DNA of 64,000 nucleotides from Sulfurimonas sp. Lineage in GTDB: Bacteria > Campylobacterota > Campylobacteria > Campylobacterales > Sulfurimonadaceae. The notes under the pieces are model-generated. The model was not told the DNA's origin and ran no database searches. It saw only the letters and a list, made by a program, of their open reading frames with translations. The translations under genes and the position numbers were made by a program. The first letter of the stretch is position 1, and every line of letters begins with the position of its first letter. Of the stretch, positions 47,801 to 54,199 are shown piece after piece. Location of the stretch: the NCBI GenBank assembly GCA_021732045.1, contig JAKFWK010000001.1:62001-126000 (forward strand), written 5' to 3'.

Positions 47801-49745
47801 CGGAGCAGAAACCATTACGATTGACTCTGCAAAATTTGGCACAAATGTAGGAGATGCAATCGCTGATGGTGGTGGAACAGATACTCTGATTGTCAAAGGA
47901 AATAGCGCTATAGACTTTACAAAAATCAGCGGTATGGAAGTTATAGATTTAACAAACTACACCGGCACAACATTAACAACAAACAATACAACTGGAGAAA
48001 CAGTTAAAATCAACTCTGCATACACCTCTATAAATACAGGTGGAGGAACAGATCAGCTCTATATTACAGCTAATGTAGTTGATTTAAGTGCTACAACGCT
48101 TAGTGGAATTGAGAGTTTTTTTGTAGCAGCTGGTGCGACATTAACTATTAAAGCTTCAGATGTTTCTGGAAAAACCGTCAACGGAACAGGAATATTAAAT
48201 GTTATCAATTTGGATGCAACCTTAGCGGCAAATTTTGCATTAGTCAATCCGACAATAACCCTAAATGTCGATTGGAACGCTACTGCAACCTATACCGGAA
48301 ATCTAACAAATGTAGATGCCTTAAGTATTTCTGGTGGCACTATGACAGTAACTGACAATATATTAGGGAGTGTTCCTGTTAGTGGAGCTGGAAATATTAC
48401 CGTTCTTGTAGATACAAATTCAAGTCAAAATTTCAACACCCTTTCACTAGGTGGCACAGAACTGATTCAATTCACGGCAAATTCAACATTTAGTGGTAAT
48501 TTTCAAAACTCGATAGTGACGGTCAACGGCGGTGTAACTCTAACAGCCGATGCTTCGGTGCTAAGTGCCAAAATAGTAGGTGGAGCAGGTGTAGTTACTG
48601 TCACTAATTTGCAAAATACATTAGCAGCCGACTTTACTAATATTACAACGACTACCATCAATGCAATATGGGCTGGCACAACGGCTACATATACAGGTAA
48701 TCTAGCAAATGTTGATACGCTAAGTATCTCTGGTGGAACAATGAGTGTGGCTGATTCAATACTAGGAATAATAGCTGTAAGTGGCGCAGGAAACCTAACT
48801 GTAAACGCTGATGATGCCTCTTCCAACTTAGCAAATATAAATATTGGCGGTATATTGACGATAAATGACGGAACTACGGGACTAACGCAAACTTTAGTAG
48901 GCTCTGCAAACAGTGATGTGTTCAGTCTAGATAATAACGATGCAACTTCTAATGGTGCAAATGGAGGTGATATCTACAATCTCTCAGGCGCTACAAATAT
49001 ATCTGACTCTGGCGGTAGCGGAACGGATATTATAAACATGATGGCAAATAACATTGACTTGAGTGGTAAAACTATCACTGGGATAGAGACATTAGCTCTT
49101 AGTGCTACAACTGGAATAACGCTTAATGCCACAGAAGTAGCAAGTTTTACAAGCATCACAGGAAGTGGTAATTTAAGTGTAAATTCTGCTCTTAATGGAG
49201 CAATTAATTTATCATCATATTCAGGAAGCGTGACACTTAGTGATGCAAATGGCAAAAATGTAACTCTTGGTTCTGGGGATGATACAATTAGTACAACAAC
49301 CGGTGGAACTGTAAATATGGGCGGTGGTAACGACCATCTAACGCTAGACTTTTCACATATTAGCAGTTTAACTATGGATGGTGGAGCTGGTGCAGATACT
49401 ATATCTTTGGGTGGGCTTTTAAATGGAGACAACATTTCAGCTGCAACTTTTAACAATATATCCAACATTGAAACACTTGATATTTTATCTTTGGGCGCTG
49501 GTAGCAATATGACAATTGACTTTGCAGCATTAGACTCTATTGCAACAAATTCAAATTCAATCAATTTAAATATAAATAGTGCAGCAACAGCGTCATTAAA
49601 TAGCTTGACAGAGGTATATCTATCAACGGACATAGGACATACTACAAATCTTGCAGTAGCTGGTTCTTGGACAACTAGTAGCGCCGCTACTTATGATGTG
49701 GTTAATACAGCAGATACATTTACCCTGCATGTATTAACGGTTTAG
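35895..49745 (+). CDS. Giant RTX-type secreted protein, probable type I-secreted surface adhesin
   Basis: At 4616 residues this is by far the largest gene. The first 120 residues form a compact domain (GDELHGSVNLANAKFQIVG, PNGGKITFIALGMM) that may retain the protein at the cell surface; a charged linker reaches about 215. From residue 452 the protein consists of calcium-binding RTX nonapeptides (GGAGNDTLDGG type) mixed with a recurring DYS...V.L...DTL..IENIIGS unit. From about 3090 the pattern changes to longer 75-130 residue modules with rare RTX motifs. The C-terminus, after a last RTX cluster near 4460-4505, ends in NTADTFTLHVLTV and probably holds the secretion signal. There is no N-terminal signal peptide, and I noted only one Cys (residue 2625). 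The exporter gene follows after seven bases. Ligand unknown. Confidence 0.93.
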   Translation: MADQPQISYGKSNISLKDAPKAGENVNIYLRPGDELHGSVNLANAKFQIVGTDVVATMPNGGKITFIALGMMAFEENPPTVKLPDGSTFDVAQILNRVENIIEAPKDSILTSGEIFIKSEDVNQSEESKTKSNDEVVKDYNAYYVDPQPNIKPQDEIGPKEKSGKYLEAPTDFTSSQSNTSSFSKRNDFTETQSKSKDNIADVSAALSFDLGFYQVKVQEDATSIAPSLKILGGTGSALGNVSKTSAAQFQSETLDYRSDSHKQVITADNPTYVGDDFLTKLVRINVSQPVGFGITTIDIAGLSGAFTILNSDGTSASGASGNWSLSLATGTTSGFTSSKTDGGEVIEFYVKYLTQSSDLVLGQDYLMKTTLTSEFNISNVPPIQQTNIVTPDLDTLISYKDVGVIVKDVESESDYNYTGQYSAGFVLDDKPNGNIIYTGKQDSTVTGGLSVDTIYGNIGNDTLDGNKGNDTLSGGAGNNILDGGLGTADTVSYDFVTKYSDDFLFANGGVNDPLTGLPYVNDSKGVVVDLQLGSGVGKTVYDTTVDTTTGELTLDITDSLSNIEYVIGSKFDDTLRGDGLNNKLQGGEGNDTLDGRGGVDWLDGGAGNDWLIGSTNDYMIDGGDNTDSVDFSDNSNGVIVTLNNSANGTIGNVGGTAATTIIKNVENVAGSQFGDTITGDNLNNLLIGGYDHTAVAVTPNDDTISGGAGADTIVGDVMIDSVVIGTIYAGSDLLNGGSENDVIYGDSAPLLSNTEVEVLADQSVEYIRNIDTDATLATVYGGNDTLMGGAGDDYLNGGSGFDTVDYSSSLGKVYVNLNINSAIGEGTDQLFNIENIIGSMSMLGDTLVGNSLVNTIIGSSGGDTLSGLGGNDTLDGKLGSDWADYSYSSGVVIDLSTALSGSGIVLVTDTDKLISIENIIGSNFADTMTGTAGVSNTFLGNGGNDTFFAFGDGDKFDGGSGSDSVDYISALSGINVTLGSSSGSDELVSIENIYASLNQDTLIGDSNDNILDGRDQNDTLNGMGGNDTLLGGSGNDTLIGGSGADTLDGGTGQDMADYSASNSVIVNLATGLASDGFGSTDTLISIEIVKGSLFNDQMSGSTASDTLIGSGGNDTFFASLGSDIYYGSNFGIMSDANSDRVDYSVALAGVDNIFADLSTNSVYLRAGAVTLSTDALYSIEEIYGTTGNDTMIGGSGASNTLYGGDGNDTLTGNIDGDVLDGASGINLADYSARTQNLTADLSLSSKNIFITGTIPSITNSDTLANLQNLTTGSGNDKLTGNSADNILIGGAGDDTFVGGAGDDTFIGGTSTISDSGNDTANYSGALFGIDANLATGTVVGNAATEGTDTLYGIENIIGSALDDTLRGKIGVVNTLSAGGGNDTIYANLDGDYVDGGTGINRADYSSEGSSISVNLNSAKANYTATPLVYDTLVNIQNATAGSADDTLIGKTGTINTLQGGAGNDLLTGNLDGDLLDGQANADTADYSSSVIALTVDMGAQSIAQTGSSTAKDYFSNIEKLQTGSGSDTFTINTVFDTASYTLDGGAGIDVLDYGAISESINVSLNGATYTNVIVGATGLHDEVIRNIEDIKGSKGNDSIAGDALNNKLYGNEGNDTLDGGAGSDVIYGGVDNDLIVGSIDGASDFYYGDSGIDTIDYKAVAANITLTAGTTVVDSSATIGTDILNGIEIFDSGSGDDILTAGTADMSIYGNLGVDKISGGSGADLLYGDNIGNTHTTFDGSNTIAGGAGNDTIYAGDSGDIMRGDAGNDTIFGGAGVDILDYVTNNIAIAALLNSGIINGDGSDIVDTAAIEILRSGAGADVISGADTGVLATIYVGSGNDIINGGALAEKFYGEAGNDTIRGGGGIDTVYGGVGNDLIYGNIDGDTIYGDNGAGNVVGTSDTLDFSDITSATNLVIDMSAQSTTGATVNTNASIFFEIENVTGGAGDDTLYGDSSANTLRGGAGTDTIFTSAGVDYIDGGSGIDSVDFSAITTASININLSTLKIIDDGYGNIETIQNVENINGGNFATGDTLYGDGLSNIIYGNLGADTISGNDGNDLLYGDNATNSNGASDGKNSIDGGSGNDTLYAGDAGDLLLGGIGDDTLYGAAGADTLVGGLGNDTLNGSGGIDIADYRAATAKVVIASVSANPNDITDLTTGLLSGVEGTDIITNSVEIIYGSSGYGDTISGNANNNSLYGWGGNDILSGGLGDDVIYGGAGDDTVAGNEGDDTLVGGDVIGTLSGWDTVDYSADTAGITINLTAGTATGTSSGADTLSGFSKVLGSSFADTIAGNVGADDLRGNGGDDWFTMSAGNDTIYGGTTSETIGDTVDFISATTAGVIANLATNNASGTDFGTNVIYEIENVSGSNFNDTITGDVNANTLIGRALNDTILAGLGNDIIYGDDNSGASVDGVETGNDSLYGQDGNDTIYSGLGNDSLWGGNGNDILYGGSGDDYLNGQSGINILYGNDGNDTFELSDSTATNTIIGGAGTDIISFYYAGSAVTVNLGTLSSNQATGGAGAVNFTEALENVSGSGYNDVITGNALANVISANNGNDTVYGSGGIDIIYGGAGADKLYGDIAAPIISDGGNTIYGGEGNDTIYGGLGNDTIFGDDGGSYAVACDDTIVAISGSDGGDVIDGGQGTDTADYTAVANAINVTLNGAIVATVNVVGGDNDTVVRIENFIGGSGNDTITGDNGANYLNGGLGNDTIIGGGGNDILTDSSGTNTFAGGAGNDTITGTGATASWLDYFIDGINEGASTNLSTTTSQVISASRGSDVIVGVNNITGSAYNDNFYGNSSVNTINGGAGDDTIEGYGGNDILDGGSNSAVGDTVSYQLENKINVTLADGGVATTVQVWNGSNWTTENDTISNFENIMGSNSANSSLNSDTIAGNSSGNTILGYVGDDSLFGGGGNDYIDGGSDNDIIAGGAGIDIIYGGNGNDIIRGGGTAYNNGSADSSSDTLYGNAGNDTLYGILDGDTLYGGDNATAFNGSDVINYSELVAGKAVYVDINATAGSSLAQLVGTPLVTDTIYGFNSVVGSDGNDTIVGNINSNLISAGVGNDAIYFSSIAAISSVVNAGSDNIDMGSGDDTLYTFISELTSGDIINGNSGNDTIVFRDGGTISDTTKFSNVSNVEYVQFADVANTISLDTTKLNDVTLLGGSLNDTFNYAMANFDNHDIINGGAGTNKIAFTTAGTLTDLMLSSISNIQNIQLANGINSVAVDVSSVGGGLATLYASTSGGTNTYNYSLSNLTSADKIVGGGASTTDIVQFLDAGTVADDTRFSGLSLIDQIRLANGTNSFNIGATNEVNLSNVSIMGGAGIDTFVYASAALVDGTANAKLIGSGGNDILKITGASAIVDANLAGFIGISTLDLNAYTNSITLGLNATAMGLTTIDASSNATAISINASAMTTAVTINAENVVGGIYLGGTSAGDILNINSVLNGQNASSITAIETININANTTFTGDLTGVTALNIAAAKTVTLDASAITGDTASVANNGIMIVNNAVTGSTYSGLTYSGAGVLQVNGSGGNDILNFNANVTSYTGTITLNGGAGDDTITGTAKNDTIFGGAGNDTLTGGAGSDYLDGGADDDTYRFTAVADISADTINDTGGGTDVIFMDAALNFDLSGIAVTGVEGLKFYQGATAQTLTISKAQAALYTDFIGSASAINTLIATGVTTSLDMDTSKNYTNVDKVVINASTSSAGITLKGASGVSNSITGGTGNDTIVAGTQADTLLGGSGNDTYQIISTNLTSADIVTDSSGTADVLQIIDAGATIIDVQLTNVTGVEILKLGAGSTATLGAEANNGGTGFKGVDLSAGGTNVINNSTITNITLTGGAGNDTLNISGGVAIDASKITNTEELNITSGASAISSTFGGTAPVVTISSGATLSSTNSATISGKTVNINGTLTSTAINATDLSHVSLNSGATANLTLSAGGVLDVSVAGFTKDNGGVLKINGNTGAETITIDSAKFGTNVGDAIADGGGTDTLIVKGNSAIDFTKISGMEVIDLTNYTGTTLTTNNTTGETVKINSAYTSINTGGGTDQLYITANVVDLSATTLSGIESFFVAAGATLTIKASDVSGKTVNGTGILNVINLDATLAANFALVNPTITLNVDWNATATYTGNLTNVDALSISGGTMTVTDNILGSVPVSGAGNITVLVDTNSSQNFNTLSLGGTELIQFTANSTFSGNFQNSIVTVNGGVTLTADASVLSAKIVGGAGVVTVTNLQNTLAADFTNITTTTINAIWAGTTATYTGNLANVDTLSISGGTMSVADSILGIIAVSGAGNLTVNADDASSNLANINIGGILTINDGTTGLTQTLVGSANSDVFSLDNNDATSNGANGGDIYNLSGATNISDSGGSGTDIINMMANNIDLSGKTITGIETLALSATTGITLNATEVASFTSITGSGNLSVNSALNGAINLSSYSGSVTLSDANGKNVTLGSGDDTISTTTGGTVNMGGGNDHLTLDFSHISSLTMDGGAGADTISLGGLLNGDNISAATFNNISNIETLDILSLGAGSNMTIDFAALDSIATNSNSINLNINSAATASLNSLTEVYLSTDIGHTTNLAVAGSWTTSSAATYDVVNTADTFTLHVLTV
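37249..45164 (+). repeat. RTX calcium-binding repeat region
   Basis: About 2640 residues of repeats. Nonapeptides GGxGxDxLx occur in short runs of two to five, separated by 60-80 residue units containing DYS, a V.L strand pair and IEN(I/V)xGS. In DNA the repeats have drifted, but blocks such as GGTAATGATAC recur dozens of times. The runs would fold into parallel beta rolls upon binding calcium outside the cell. Confidence 0.9.
39765..39818 (+). repeat. Near-perfect 27-base tandem duplication of one RTX nonapeptide
   Basis: Two adjacent 27-base units encode GAGDDTFVG and GAGDDTFIG and differ by one base (G to A). This is the most recent-looking repeat event in the gene and shows growth by single nonapeptide steps. 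Confidence 0.85.
45165..46110 (+). repeat. Four tandem modules of about 75-80 residues in the giant protein
   Basis: Successive units start near 45165, 45390, 45630 and 45866. Shared features are an opening DT(F/L)xY stretch, SxLTSxDxIxGG, an IVFxDxGTxxD-like strand, then IQLANGxNS and an ending VxxxGG. Divergence is considerable, but the order of motifs is constant. They mark the switch from RTX-dense to RTX-poor architecture. Confidence 0.65.
48137..48865 (+). repeat. Two tandem modules of about 110-130 residues near the C-terminus
   Basis: The segments beginning near 48137 and 48534 share ATYTGNL(T/A)NVD, LSISGGTM(T/S)V(T/A)D and VSGAGN(I/L)TV, with an LxATLAANF / LQNTLAADF strand before each. 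They are the clearest long duplication in the C-terminal part and are not RTX repeats. Confidence 0.8.
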
Positions 49746-49752
49746 GATTTAA

Positions 49753-51873
49753 ATGGAAAAAGCACTACCAATAAACAAACAAAAAGATGAGCTACTTTTG
49801 TCTTTTAAATACATTCTTGATTTTTACTATGGGGATGTAGAACTAAAAACTATCAACAACATTCTCTCACACGGCAGGGCACATACAGAGATAGAAGATT
49901 TGAGATATGCCGCAAAAGATTTTGGACTAAATTTTGAAGAAGCACCTATATCCGCAGATATTATATACTCTCATATCTTCCCTTGTATTGTCACTGGTGG
50001 TGATAAAAAAGCAAAAATATTTCTATCGCTTACTGATGGAGTGGCTGAAATACTTGACTCATTTAGTAAAGAAAAAATAAAAATGTCTCTTGATGAGCTA
50101 GTGTCAGAGTTTGACACACTTCTCTATTTTTATAAAGATATTGAACATAAAAATATTTTAACGCACGAAGAGAAGGGCAAGAATTGGTTTTGGACTCATC
50201 TACTAGATGCAAAATCTGATATTTTAAAAATAGGGATTTTAACTATTTTTATCAATATTTTTATCCTACTTGTCCCTTTATATGCCATGAATGTTTACAA
50301 TCGTGTTATCCCAAATTTCGCTACAGAGACGCTGTTTGTGCTCACAATTGGCATAATTATTATCTTTGTTTTTGACGCCATTTTTAAAATGGTTCGCGTA
50401 TATATACTAGAGAGTATGGGAAGACGGATTGGGAGTGTGCTGGAAGAGGAGATGCTAAAGAGAGTGCTTTTGATTCAGAGTCAACACGACCATCTTCTTG
50501 CAGGTTCAAAAGCAAATCTTTTTAAAGAAGTTGCTCAAGTTAGAGACTTTTTTATGTCAAAAAGCATAGTTTTGGCACTGGATTTACCTTTTGTTTTTTT
50601 AACTATTTTTGTTATCTATCTTATATCCCCACAAGTAGCTGTTATAACTTTTTTGTGTAGTTTTATCATTGTGATTGTAAATCTTGTTTTTCAAATCCCA
50701 ATTTTTGCCCTAGGTAGAAAACTTTTTCACGATGGACAGGTTAAACATAACTACCTTTTTGAGACCATAAAAGGTATTGAGACGCTAAAACTTACAAATG
50801 CAACAGCTAGAAGATTATTTAAGTGGCGTCAGATTGTTAATTTTTACAACTATATGAACCTCAAAATTCAGATGCACACAAATATGGCGACCAATATTTC
50901 GTATGTCGTTATGCAGATAGCTACGGTTTTAACACTAGTTGTTGGAGTTTACCAGATACAAGAGAAAAACCTCACAATAGGTGCGCTTGTTGCCCTTGGA
51001 CTTCTAGTTGGTCGAGGAATTGTCCCTATTGTAAACATATCTACACTGCTAAGCAAATACAAAGAGTTTAAAGAGGCACTAGAGTCACTAAATAAGTTCT
51101 GGCATCTACCACTAGAGACACAAAAATCAATAGATTTAGGGATAAAAAGACTTCGAGGTGATATAGAGTTTCATGGTGTATCTTTTACTTATGCAGGTTC
51201 AAAACATCCATCAATGGAGGGCGCTACATTTAACATAAAAGCAGGAGAAAAGGTTGGCTTTATTGGACCAACTGGCGCTGGGAAAAGTACAATTTTACGA
51301 CTTTTAACAGGGCTTGACTCCCCACAATTAGGAACTATTTTTATAGACGGACATGAGATAAACACTATCCATCAAGTTGAGCTACGGGACAATATTGGGA
51401 TTATGCCACAAGAGCCATTCTTGTTTAATGGCACACTAAAAGAGAACATTGAGATTGGCAAAAATATCGGAAAAGATATGCTCATTAAACTCTTGGCCAT
51501 GACTGGACTTGAAGCACTTGTTAAGCGCTCTGGCGAGGGTGAGAATTTTCAAGTGGGTGAGGGCGGTTCTCGTCTTTCGGTTGGACAGCGCCATCTAGTT
51601 GGACTCGCTCGCTCACTTATAAACGAACCTTCAATTTTGATTTTAGATGAACCAACTACCGGTATGGATGTAGGACTTGAAAAAGAGATGATTCAACATC
51701 TTAAACCTATTGTTGCAGAAAAAACACTCATCCTAATAACCCACAGATTTGCCGCACTAGAGTTAGTAGATAGAGTTATGGTTGTTAACAATGGCAAAAT
51801 TGTGGCAGATGGAGCAAGAGATGACATCTTAAGACAGCTCCAAACACCAAGCCAAAACAAGGCGCAGTCATGA
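49753..51873 (+). CDS. Type I secretion ABC exporter (LapB/HlyB-like, degenerate C39 domain)
   Basis: This inner-membrane ATPase exports the giant protein. Residues 1-130 are a C39-peptidase-like domain in which the catalytic Cys region is replaced (DELLLSFKYILDFYYG), as in HlyB and LapB, so it should bind but not cleave substrate. A six-helix membrane domain spans about 155-440. The ATPase has Walker A GPTGAGKST (505-513), signature LSVGQRHLVGLARS near 607, Walker B ILILDEPTTGMD and the switch His in LITHRFA. It starts seven bases after the giant gene and overlaps the adaptor gene by four. Confidence 0.95.
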   Translation: MEKALPINKQKDELLLSFKYILDFYYGDVELKTINNILSHGRAHTEIEDLRYAAKDFGLNFEEAPISADIIYSHIFPCIVTGGDKKAKIFLSLTDGVAEILDSFSKEKIKMSLDELVSEFDTLLYFYKDIEHKNILTHEEKGKNWFWTHLLDAKSDILKIGILTIFINIFILLVPLYAMNVYNRVIPNFATETLFVLTIGIIIIFVFDAIFKMVRVYILESMGRRIGSVLEEEMLKRVLLIQSQHDHLLAGSKANLFKEVAQVRDFFMSKSIVLALDLPFVFLTIFVIYLISPQVAVITFLCSFIIVIVNLVFQIPIFALGRKLFHDGQVKHNYLFETIKGIETLKLTNATARRLFKWRQIVNFYNYMNLKIQMHTNMATNISYVVMQIATVLTLVVGVYQIQEKNLTIGALVALGLLVGRGIVPIVNISTLLSKYKEFKEALESLNKFWHLPLETQKSIDLGIKRLRGDIEFHGVSFTYAGSKHPSMEGATFNIKAGEKVGFIGPTGAGKSTILRLLTGLDSPQLGTIFIDGHEINTIHQVELRDNIGIMPQEPFLFNGTLKENIEIGKNIGKDMLIKLLAMTGLEALVKRSGEGENFQVGEGGSRLSVGQRHLVGLARSLINEPSILILDEPTTGMDVGLEKEMIQHLKPIVAEKTLILITHRFAALELVDRVMVVNNGKIVADGARDDILRQLQTPSQNKAQS

Positions 51874-53138
51874 GTAAAATGATGCTTGAGAAAAAATGGA
51901 ACTACTATATTACGATTGTCCCAATAGGGCTTTTTTTTACAGTCTCTTTGATTTGGGCAACATTTTCTGAGATAGATGAAGTTGTTAGAGGAGATGGAAA
52001 AATTATTCCATCAGGTCAAACCAAGATATTGCAACATATGGAAGGCGGAATTGTTTCAAAGATTTTGGTTAAAGAGGGAGATAAAGTCTCCATAAATCAA
52101 CCAATGTATCAGCTTGAACAAGCCTCATTTACGGCAGATTTAAATGAGAAAGATATAGAAAAAATCTCTCTAGAAGCAAAACAAAAAAGACTTGAGAGTT
52201 TGATTTATGACAAAGAGCTCGTTTTTAGCGATGAGTTTAGTAAAAAATATCCACAAATAGTTCACAATGAGATGCAGATATTTTTTAGTGAAAGACAAAA
52301 CAACTCTGAGCGACTAAATGGTGTATCTCAAAAAGTAGAACAAAAGAAGTATGAGATTCAAGATTTAGAGATGAAACAAAGAGATTTAAAGTCAGAGCTT
52401 GATGTGGCGAGTGAAAACAGCTCCATTTCAGAGCAGTTGATGAAGTCAGGTGCAGGTTCAAAGAAAGAGTATTTGGCCGAGATGAGTAAAAAACAAAATC
52501 TCATTACACAGCTAAATGGAGTTAAAAACCAGATTCCAGTAGCTAGAGGAAAGCTAAAAGAGGGACTATTTGAGCTTGGCGCAATAAAATCAGAGATAAA
52601 ATCAAAAGCTCTTAGTGAATTACAAGAGACAAGACTAAAACTAAGACAAACTGCCGAGCAAAACGAAGCGAGCGTTGATAGAACCAACCGATTACTCATA
52701 ACTTCTCCAGTCAATGGAATCGTCAACAAGCTTTACTACTACACAATCGGTGGTGCTATAAAACCGGGAGAGAAAATCGCGGAAGTGACGCCACTTGAAG
52801 ACGGATTTATGATTGATGCAAACATAAAAGCATCAGACAGAGGTAGAATTTGGATTGGGCAAAAAGCAAGTATAGATATTACGGCTTATGATTATGCAAG
52901 ATATGGCAGGATTGAGGGTAAGCTAATCTCAATTAGCCCAGATAGTTACACAAATCAAAAAGGTGAGATTTTATATAGTGTTAAAATAAAAGCGTTTAAA
53001 GACAATCTCGGTGCAAATCTTCCAATAATGCCTGGTATGGAAGCTGGTGTAAACATTATCACGGGCAAAAGAACAATTTTAAGCTATATATTTTTCCCAA
53101 TCAAGAGAATGGGTCAAAACTCTATGCTTGAACCGTAA
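51870..53138 (+). CDS. HlyD-family membrane fusion protein (type I secretion adaptor)
   Basis: The adaptor bridges the inner-membrane exporter and the outer-membrane channel. Residues 12-31 form the only membrane helix; the periplasmic part begins with the barrel/lipoyl motif VVRGDGKIIPSGQTKILQ and EGGIVSKILVKEGDKV, continues with a long coiled coil (about 95-270) and returns with ITSPVNGIVNKLY and the conserved HlyD C-terminal text IKASDRGRIWIGQKASI. Normal length (422). It overlaps the exporter gene by four bases. Confidence 0.94.
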   Translation: MSKMMLEKKWNYYITIVPIGLFFTVSLIWATFSEIDEVVRGDGKIIPSGQTKILQHMEGGIVSKILVKEGDKVSINQPMYQLEQASFTADLNEKDIEKISLEAKQKRLESLIYDKELVFSDEFSKKYPQIVHNEMQIFFSERQNNSERLNGVSQKVEQKKYEIQDLEMKQRDLKSELDVASENSSISEQLMKSGAGSKKEYLAEMSKKQNLITQLNGVKNQIPVARGKLKEGLFELGAIKSEIKSKALSELQETRLKLRQTAEQNEASVDRTNRLLITSPVNGIVNKLYYYTIGGAIKPGEKIAEVTPLEDGFMIDANIKASDRGRIWIGQKASIDITAYDYARYGRIEGKLISISPDSYTNQKGEILYSVKIKAFKDNLGANLPIMPGMEAGVNIITGKRTILSYIFFPIKRMGQNSMLEP

Positions 53139-53191
53139 TAAAGAATGGTTTTGTTACAATCACGCGACAGCACAAAAATAAAGGATTTTAG

Positions 53192-54148
53192 ATGTTTAGT
53201 ATGATATTAAAGTTCCAAGCTTTTTTAGAGAAAATGAAAAAAAATAAAGGCTTGTGGTTTAGCGTGTTAACAATTACGGCACTTCTTGGTGTAGTTGGAA
53301 CACTTACATATCTCAATACAATGACAAACAGAGCCGCTAAAAATCTATATGAAGCAACAAATACTAATTATTTTCAAAATTTAGACTCAAGACTAACTGC
53401 TTCTTTAGAGAAAATAACTATTTTAGGAACAGTACTCTTAGATAATCAAACTTTTATAGCAGCTATGAATAGTGGTGTCGGAGCTAGTGGACAGTTAGCA
53501 AAAATAGCGTCAGAAGTTAACAGTATTGGCAAAAATAGGATAGAAATAACGCTCTATAATAAAAATGGAGTTACTCTAGGCTCTTCAACTAAAGATACAA
53601 ACAGTAGTGCAGAGTTATACAACTCAAAAGCATTTAATCAAGCAGTTACAACCAACCAATTTGTAAGTACTATCGATTATCAAAATGGAGTAGTTTTTCT
53701 AAAGGCTCTTTTCCCGCTACAAAATGGGATTTTAGAGACGAAACAACCAATAGATTTTTTAGTCGAAGAGTATGATGCAAGTGATAAAATATTTCAGGTC
53801 CTTATGGATAAAGATTTTATTGATATGAAAAATGTACAAAAATTTGCCTATAAAAAGATTGGTAAATCAGAAATAAGCGTTCAAGAAAAAGTTGATGAGG
53901 ATTTTTTAGAGCAGATTCAAGATTTAGATTTTGATAAATTGATTAAAGATAAATATATTCTCACTGATGAAAATTTTATACTCGCGAGACCTATTTTAGA
54001 TGTAGAAAACAAAAAAGTTGGGGTGATTTTAATAAGCGAAAATATACTTAAGCGAAATGGATTGCCAAATATGACAAAAAGTATTAGCACTGGAATTACA
54101 ACGGCGGCAATGGGACTTGTGGTTGCGCTACTAGTGCTTATGATTTAA
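53192..54148 (+). CDS. Membrane-bound double-Cache-like sensor without output domain
   Basis: Residues 20-42 and 298-318 are transmembrane helices, and the 255 residues between them lie in the periplasm. The periplasmic part resembles the Cache sensor domains of chemoreceptors: a long first helix, then IEITLYNKNGVTLGSSTKDT and DYQNGVVFLKALFPL, and a membrane-proximal segment ending KKVGVILISENIL. The protein stops right after the second helix (VVALLVLMI), so there is no HAMP, kinase, GGDEF or signalling domain, and none is encoded in another frame before the next gene. It may pass its signal through the membrane to the adjacent MotA-like protein. Confidence 0.75.
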   Translation: MFSMILKFQAFLEKMKKNKGLWFSVLTITALLGVVGTLTYLNTMTNRAAKNLYEATNTNYFQNLDSRLTASLEKITILGTVLLDNQTFIAAMNSGVGASGQLAKIASEVNSIGKNRIEITLYNKNGVTLGSSTKDTNSSAELYNSKAFNQAVTTNQFVSTIDYQNGVVFLKALFPLQNGILETKQPIDFLVEEYDASDKIFQVLMDKDFIDMKNVQKFAYKKIGKSEISVQEKVDEDFLEQIQDLDFDKLIKDKYILTDENFILARPILDVENKKVGVILISENILKRNGLPNMTKSISTGITTAAMGLVVALLVLMI

Positions 54149-54199
54149 AAGTGGCTATTCAAATAAACTTAAACATCATTAAAAGGCAATATTAAAATT

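Noticed and set aside
47147..47896. Long open frame on the minus strand (249 codons), with others at 48974-49633 and 48503-48826
   Set aside because: They lie wholly inside the giant RTX gene. The Ser/Val/Pro-rich translation is the mirror of its biased repeat codons; no start context or family pattern is present.
53192..54148. LapD-type c-di-GMP receptor
   Set aside because: No HAMP, GGDEF or EAL domain is present, and the periplasmic part resembles Cache more than the LapD fold.
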